Assembly: GCF_016836705.1 (NCBI RefSeq)
Contig: NZ_JAFCGY010000019.1
Span: forward strand, 1 to 64,000
Length of the DNA: 64,000 nucleotides
Origin: Mesorhizobium caraganae
GTDB lineage: Bacteria > Pseudomonadota > Alphaproteobacteria > Rhizobiales > Rhizobiaceae
Direction: 5' to 3'
Numbering within the stretch: position 1 is the first letter of the stretch; every line of letters starts with the position of its first letter. A model generated the notes under the pieces. That model searched no databases. It saw only the letters and a program-made list of their open reading frames with translations, and was not told the DNA's origin. Shown here one piece after another: positions 60,029 through 64,000 of the stretch. Made by a program: the position numbers and the translations under genes.

Positions 60029-60952
60029 ATGCAAACTTTGAAAATCGGAACACGCGGCAGCCCGCTGGCCCTCGCCCAGGCGCATGAGACGCAGGCGCGG
60101 CTGATGGCAGCGCATGGCATGCCGGCGGAAGCGTTCGAGGTGGTCGTCATCTCGACCAGCGGCGACCGCATCCAGGACCGGCCGCTGTCGGAAGCCGGCG
60201 GCAAGGGCCTGTTCACCAAGGAGATCGAAGAGGCGCTGCTGGCCGGCGCGATCGACATCGCCGTGCATTCCTCCAAGGATATGCCGACGGTGCTGCCGGG
60301 CGGGCTCGAACTCTCGGCTTTCCTGCCGCGCGAGGATGCGCGCGATGCCTTTATCGGCAAGGCTGCGAAGCGGATCATCGACCTGCCGCAAGGCGCCAAG
60401 GTCGGCTCGTCCTCGCTGCGGCGCCAGGCGCTGATCCGGCGCATGCGGCCGGACCTCGACGTGGTGATGTTCCGCGGCAATGTGCAGACCAGGCTGCGCA
60501 AGCTGGAGGAAGGCGTCGCCGAAGGCACCATCCTCGCGCATGCCGGGCTGAAACGGCTCGGGCTCGGCCATGTCGTCACCGATTTGATGCCGCTCGACGC
60601 TTTTCCGCCGGCGCCGGGACAAGGCGCAATCGGCATCGAGACCCGCATCGGCGACGGCGTTGTGGAACAGATGCTGACCGCCATCCATGATGTGCCGACG
60701 GGCCAAGCGCTGGCCTGCGAGCGCGCCTTCCTGGCGGCACTCGACGGCTCCTGCCGCACACCGATCGCCGGCTATGCCACGATAGCGGACGGCAAGCTGA
60801 CCTTCGCCGGGCTGATCATTTCGCCCGACGGCACGCAGTCGCATGAGGTTAAGGCCGAGGGTCCGGCGCAGGATGCCGCCCGTATCGGCACGGACGCCGC
60901 CAGGACGGTGCGGGCCAAGGCCGGCGAAAACTTCTTCGACGGCTGGGTCTGA
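60029..60952 (+). CDS. hemC: Hydroxymethylbilane synthase
   Basis: This 307-residue enzyme polymerises four porphobilinogens in haem synthesis. It has KIGTRGSPLALAQA at the N-terminus, VHSSKDMPT, SSLRRQALI and the cofactor-binding Cys242 in LDGSCRTPIAGYA, the same residue number as in E. coli. ATG 60029 gives the standard start. The stop is one base before hemD. Confidence 0.97.
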   Translation: MQTLKIGTRGSPLALAQAHETQARLMAAHGMPAEAFEVVVISTSGDRIQDRPLSEAGGKGLFTKEIEEALLAGAIDIAVHSSKDMPTVLPGGLELSAFLPREDARDAFIGKAAKRIIDLPQGAKVGSSSLRRQALIRRMRPDLDVVMFRGNVQTRLRKLEEGVAEGTILAHAGLKRLGLGHVVTDLMPLDAFPPAPGQGAIGIETRIGDGVVEQMLTAIHDVPTGQALACERAFLAALDGSCRTPIAGYATIADGKLTFAGLIISPDGTQSHEVKAEGPAQDAARIGTDAARTVRAKAGENFFDGWV

Positions 60953-60953
60953 G

Positions 60954-61661
60954 ATGCGTGTCCTGGTGACGCGGCCGCAACCCGGGGCATCGCGCACCAT
61001 GCGGCGGCTACAAGAATTGGGATTTGAGCCGATCCTGTTGCCATTGACCGAAACGGTAGCGCTGCCGGTTGGCGTCGCTGCGGTTGCCGGCGATGCCGTC
61101 GCGGTTACGAGCGCCAATGCCGTGCGCCATGCGCCGGGAGAACTTATCGCCGCGCTCGCCGCCTTGCCTTGCCATGCCGTTGGCGCAAGGACCGCTGAAG
61201 CGGCGCGCGCGGCGGGATTTCTGTCGGTCAGCGAAGGGCCCGGCGATGCCGAGAAACTGGCCGATACGATTGCCGCCGGCCTTTCCGGCAAGGCGATCAT
61301 CTATCTCACGGGACGCGTGCGGTTTCCGGCTTTCGAGACGCGGCTGCGGCAGGCCGGCGTCGACGTCCGCGCCATCGAAACCTACGACACTGTCTCACTG
61401 GACTATTCCGATGATGAAATCCGTGCGCGCCTGTCCGGTCAGGCGGTTGATGCGGTGCTGCTCTATTCGGCCAAGGCGGCGGCAGCGTTGCAGGCCTTGG
61501 CCAAGCGGGCGGAATTGGGCGATCTCCTTGGAAAGGCGCGGATTTTTGCCCTGTCCGAGCGCATAGCCGCTGCGTTCGGCAATGCCGCCGGCAAAAAAAT
61601 CCGCATTGCCCGGGAACCGCAGGAAGAGGCGTTGCTTGAGCTGTTGCGTGCGGGCCCCTGA
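60954..61661 (+). CDS. hemD: Uroporphyrinogen-III synthase
   Basis: This 235-residue protein begins MRVLVTRPQPGASRTMRRLQELGFEPILLPL and has AVAVTSANAVRHAPGELI and DAVLLYSAKAAAALQAL, the weakly conserved HemD pattern. It closes the hydroxymethylbilane ring to uroporphyrinogen III. Context between hemC and the hemX-like gene makes the call firm despite low sequence conservation. Confidence 0.9.
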   Translation: MRVLVTRPQPGASRTMRRLQELGFEPILLPLTETVALPVGVAAVAGDAVAVTSANAVRHAPGELIAALAALPCHAVGARTAEAARAAGFLSVSEGPGDAEKLADTIAAGLSGKAIIYLTGRVRFPAFETRLRQAGVDVRAIETYDTVSLDYSDDEIRARLSGQAVDAVLLYSAKAAAALQALAKRAELGDLLGKARIFALSERIAAAFGNAAGKKIRIAREPQEEALLELLRAGP

Positions 61662-61775
61662 CCCCCCGTGTCATCACGCCGCCCCTTTTCACCGCTTGGT
61701 GATGTGCTAGACCATTTTTTAAACCATCACGCGCCGTCAGGCGTTGAGACGAAGCAGGATTTGCGGAGCCCAGGC

Positions 61776-63281
61776 ATGGTCAAGACGCCGAAGATGCGAC
61801 ATTCGAAAGGCCGCCGCGAGCCGGTGACCATCGAGCTCGAACCCGGCGCCGTCTCGCGCATCGTCGATGCGGATGCCGCCAAGGCGGATGGCGATGTGGC
61901 GGCATCCCCTAGCCCCGACGCGACCGAGACCTCGGCCGATTCGGTCATGCACGAGGAGGCGGCTGCCACGACCGATGCACAGCCGGAGACGCCTGACGAG
62001 CCGGTTCATGCTGACCAAGCTGATCTCGAGCCGTGGGAACATTCCGACGCCGCGGCGCAGGCCGCGCCGGAGAGCACCGGTGCCAAGGTGTCCGGCGAGC
62101 CGGAAAGGCCTTATCCCGCCGCCTCGGACGCGCCGTCGCACGCCAGGACCTCCGACTACAGTTTCGAGGATGCCTCGCCCAAATCGGGTGAGCCCCAGGA
62201 AACACCAAAAGCCGCCGAGGTGAGGAACCAGCCCATGGCCGCGCAGCCGAAGCGTTCCAACGGCATTGCCGCCGGCATCATTGGTGGTGTCATCGCGCTG
62301 GCCGCCGCCGGCGGGCTGCAGTTTGCCGGCGTGCTCGGCGCTCCGGGGTCGGGCGGTGGCACGGTCTCCCTCGACGGCGTCAATGGCGAGATCGCCTCGC
62401 TGAAGAGCGAAATCGCCGACCTCAGGGAAGCCAGCGGCAGTGGTGCCGCGACGGCCAAGGTGGACGGGCTGTCATCGGCTCTGGATCAGGTGAAGGCCGA
62501 TGTCGCAGCGCTGAAATCGGCGGTCGAACAAGGCGGCGCCGGCGACAATGCCGGGCTTGCAGCACTTGGCGACAAGGTCAAGCAGATCGAGACGGCGGTC
62601 GCGGCCCTCGGCCAGGCCGGCGGCCCGGTCGATCTCGGCCCGCTCAACGAAAAGCTTTCGAGCCTGGACGCCCTGGTGAAATCGGCCGGCGAGGCGGCCA
62701 AGGCGCAGGAGGGCCGGCTCGCCGCACTGGAACAGTCGGTGACGCAGCTCTCCGGCAAGGTCGAGTCACAGGCCTCCCAGCCGAAGATCGCTATGGCCAT
62801 CGCCGCTTCGGCGCTGAAGGCGGCGCTCGACCGCGGCGCGCCATTCGCCGCCGAGCTGGAAACCTTCGCAGCGATCTCGCCCGATGCGCCGCAGATTGCG
62901 GCGTTGCGTCCCTATGCCGAGAAGGGCGTCCCGACCCGCACCGAGATCGCTGGCGAGGCCGATGCGGCGGCCAATGCGATGATCGCCGCGGCGACGCCGG
63001 TCGACGAAAATGCCGGCTTCTTCCAGAACCTTTTGTCGAGCGCCGAATCGCTGGTCAAGGTGCGTCCGATCGGCGCCGTCGAAGGCGCCGGCGCGCCCGA
63101 AACCGTGGCGCGCATGGAGGTGGCGGTCAACCAGGGCGACTACGCCAAGGCGCTAAGCGAGTATGCGACGCTACCGGACGCGGTCAAGGCGGCGGGCGCC
63201 GACTTTGCCGGCAAACTGAAGGCGCGCATTGAGGTCGAGACACAGATCGACGCGCTGATTGCAGGCGCGATGAAGGCATGA
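61776..63281 (+). CDS. HemX/mitofilin-like membrane protein (COG4223)
   Basis: This 501-residue protein has an acidic, Pro/Ala-rich cytosolic N-terminus (residues 1-165), a single membrane helix near residues 170-190 (IAAGIIGGVIALAAAGGLQF), and a long coiled-coil periplasmic part followed by a mitofilin-like C-terminus. It sits between hemD and hemY as in most alphaproteobacteria; it has been proposed as a bacterial Mic60 relative, but a haem role is not proven. ATG 61776 was chosen; an upstream frame from 61668 is unlikely. Confidence 0.85.
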   Translation: MVKTPKMRHSKGRREPVTIELEPGAVSRIVDADAAKADGDVAASPSPDATETSADSVMHEEAAATTDAQPETPDEPVHADQADLEPWEHSDAAAQAAPESTGAKVSGEPERPYPAASDAPSHARTSDYSFEDASPKSGEPQETPKAAEVRNQPMAAQPKRSNGIAAGIIGGVIALAAAGGLQFAGVLGAPGSGGGTVSLDGVNGEIASLKSEIADLREASGSGAATAKVDGLSSALDQVKADVAALKSAVEQGGAGDNAGLAALGDKVKQIETAVAALGQAGGPVDLGPLNEKLSSLDALVKSAGEAAKAQEGRLAALEQSVTQLSGKVESQASQPKIAMAIAASALKAALDRGAPFAAELETFAAISPDAPQIAALRPYAEKGVPTRTEIAGEADAAANAMIAAATPVDENAGFFQNLLSSAESLVKVRPIGAVEGAGAPETVARMEVAVNQGDYAKALSEYATLPDAVKAAGADFAGKLKARIEVETQIDALIAGAMKA

Positions 63282-63291
63282 GGACGACACG

Positions 63292-64000
63292 ATGATCCGC
63301 ATTCTCACCTTTCTCGCCGCCGTCTTCGCGCTCGGCCTGGGCTTTGCCTGGCTGGCCGACCGTCCCGGCGAGATGGTCGTCACCTTCAACGGCTATCAGT
63401 ATCAGGTCAGTCTGATGGTGGCGGCGGTTGCGATCGTTGCCGTCGTCGCAGCAGTGATGATCGTCTGGTGGCTGATCAAGGCCCTGTGGAACAGCCCCTA
63501 TACGATCTCGCGCTATTTCCGCGTGCGCCGCCGCGACCGCGGCTACCAGGCGCTGTCGACCGGCATGATCGCTGCCGGCGCCGGCGATGGCGCGCTGGCG
63601 CGCAAGAAGACAAAGGAAGCGGCCAAATTGATCCGCTCCGACCAGGAACCGCTGATCCATCTGCTCGAAGCGCAGGCCTCGCTGCTCGAAGGCGACCATG
63701 AGGGCGCGCGCGAGAAATTCGAGGCGATGCTCGACGATCCCGAAATGCGGCTGCTCGGCCTGCGCGGGCTCTATCTCGAAGCCGAGCGGCTGGGCGACCG
63801 CAACGCGGCGCGCCACTATGCCGGCCGCGCCGCTGCCGTGGCGCCGCAACTGGCCTGGGCCGCGGAATCGACACTCGAAGACCTGACCGGGCGCGGCGAC
63901 TGGGACGGCGCGCTGAAGCTGGTCGAGGCGCAGAAGTCGACGCGGCAGATCGAACGCGACGCCGCCAATCGCCGCCGCGCCGTGCTGTTGACCGCCAAGG
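63292..64000 (+). CDS. HemY-like membrane protein, 5' part (cut by window end)
   Basis: Only the first 236 codons are present. There are two N-terminal membrane helices (residues ~5-22 and 40-62) and then a TPR-like helical region (LEAQASLLEGDHEGAREKFEAML). This is the HemY N-terminal domain, named for its position in haem operons; the biochemical role is unclear. The ATG at 63292 follows the hemX-like gene by 10 bases. Confidence 0.85.
   Translation, partial: MIRILTFLAAVFALGLGFAWLADRPGEMVVTFNGYQYQVSLMVAAVAIVAVVAAVMIVWWLIKALWNSPYTISRYFRVRRRDRGYQALSTGMIAAGAGDGALARKKTKEAAKLIRSDQEPLIHLLEAQASLLEGDHEGAREKFEAMLDDPEMRLLGLRGLYLEAERLGDRNAARHYAGRAAAVAPQLAWAAESTLEDLTGRGDWDGALKLVEAQKSTRQIERDAANRRRAVLLTAK

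Overview
The window reads as ordinary chromosome from a high-GC alphaproteobacterium of the order Rhizobiales, most likely Mesorhizobium or a close relative. This rests on recognised gene neighbourhoods (sdhCDAB, glnK-amtB, ftsK-lolA-xth, tsaD/gpsA divergent from hemC-hemD-hemX/mitofilin-hemY, a CenR-like regulator beside a cyclic-nucleotide-binding protein), on rhizobial families (IalB, DUF1127, DUF1236/SH3, YkvA), and on families of intergenic palindromes of the kind scattered through Mesorhizobium and Sinorhizobium genomes. No taxonomic marker such as rRNA is present and no tRNA or CRISPR array was seen, so the genus is an inference.

Layout. 0-5 kb: Bax-inhibitor-1 protein, then a YbbP/YbbA-type ABC exporter divergent from a TesA-like esterase. 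5-12.3 kb: small housekeeping genes (ThpR, tyrosine phosphatase, pterin dehydratase, YkvA, IalB, rlmN, a LysE-type exporter, argG). 12.4-17.4 kb: a frameshifted lipoprotein gene, a lytic transglycosylase, an amine-oxidase-like flavoprotein, a zinc-ribbon metallopeptidase, an SH3 protein and an antitoxin remnant. 17.6-21.5 kb: succinate dehydrogenase, with a DUF3052 gene placed between sdhA and sdhB. 21.7-23.8 kb: YceH, OsmC and YciI-type proteins among repeats. 23.8-35.1 kb: a compact nine-gene minus-strand operon with a ribose/AI-2-type ABC importer, a SorC-type regulator, an aldo/keto reductase, a GlpD/EryB-like dehydrogenase, a class I aldolase, an FGGY kinase and a GMC oxidoreductase. It looks like uptake and catabolism of an unidentified sugar or polyol. 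35.5-40.6 kb: a membrane-anchored unknown, a UbiH-type hydroxylase, tesB and glnK-amtB. 40.8-46.6 kb: a tiny lasso-leader-like precursor ORF, ftsK, lolA, xth, a GNAT enzyme and a cNMP-binding protein. 46.8-51.6 kb: CenR-like regulator, L,D-transpeptidase, DUF1127/LysR pair, DUF1761, methyltransferase, EVE and YciI. 52-57.8 kb: a six-gene plus-strand glycosylation cluster (GT2, two methyltransferases, GtrA, GT4, GT-C) sitting inside the otherwise minus-strand YciI/gpsA neighbourhood. 57.8-64 kb: gpsA-tsaD, and divergent hemC-hemD-hemX-like-hemY, the last cut by the window edge.

The most interesting items are (i) a 29-residue ORF ahead of ftsK whose leader matches the lasso-peptide leader spacing but whose short core lacks the acidic ring residue, (ii) the nine-gene sugar/polyol operon with an erythritol-like regulator, kinase and dehydrogenase set but an aldolase in place of the usual isomerase, with a candidate operator arrangement upstream, (iii) the glycosylation island, and (iv) DUF3052 inside the sdh operon. 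All functional statements come from reading the sequence and remembered family knowledge; no database search was run.
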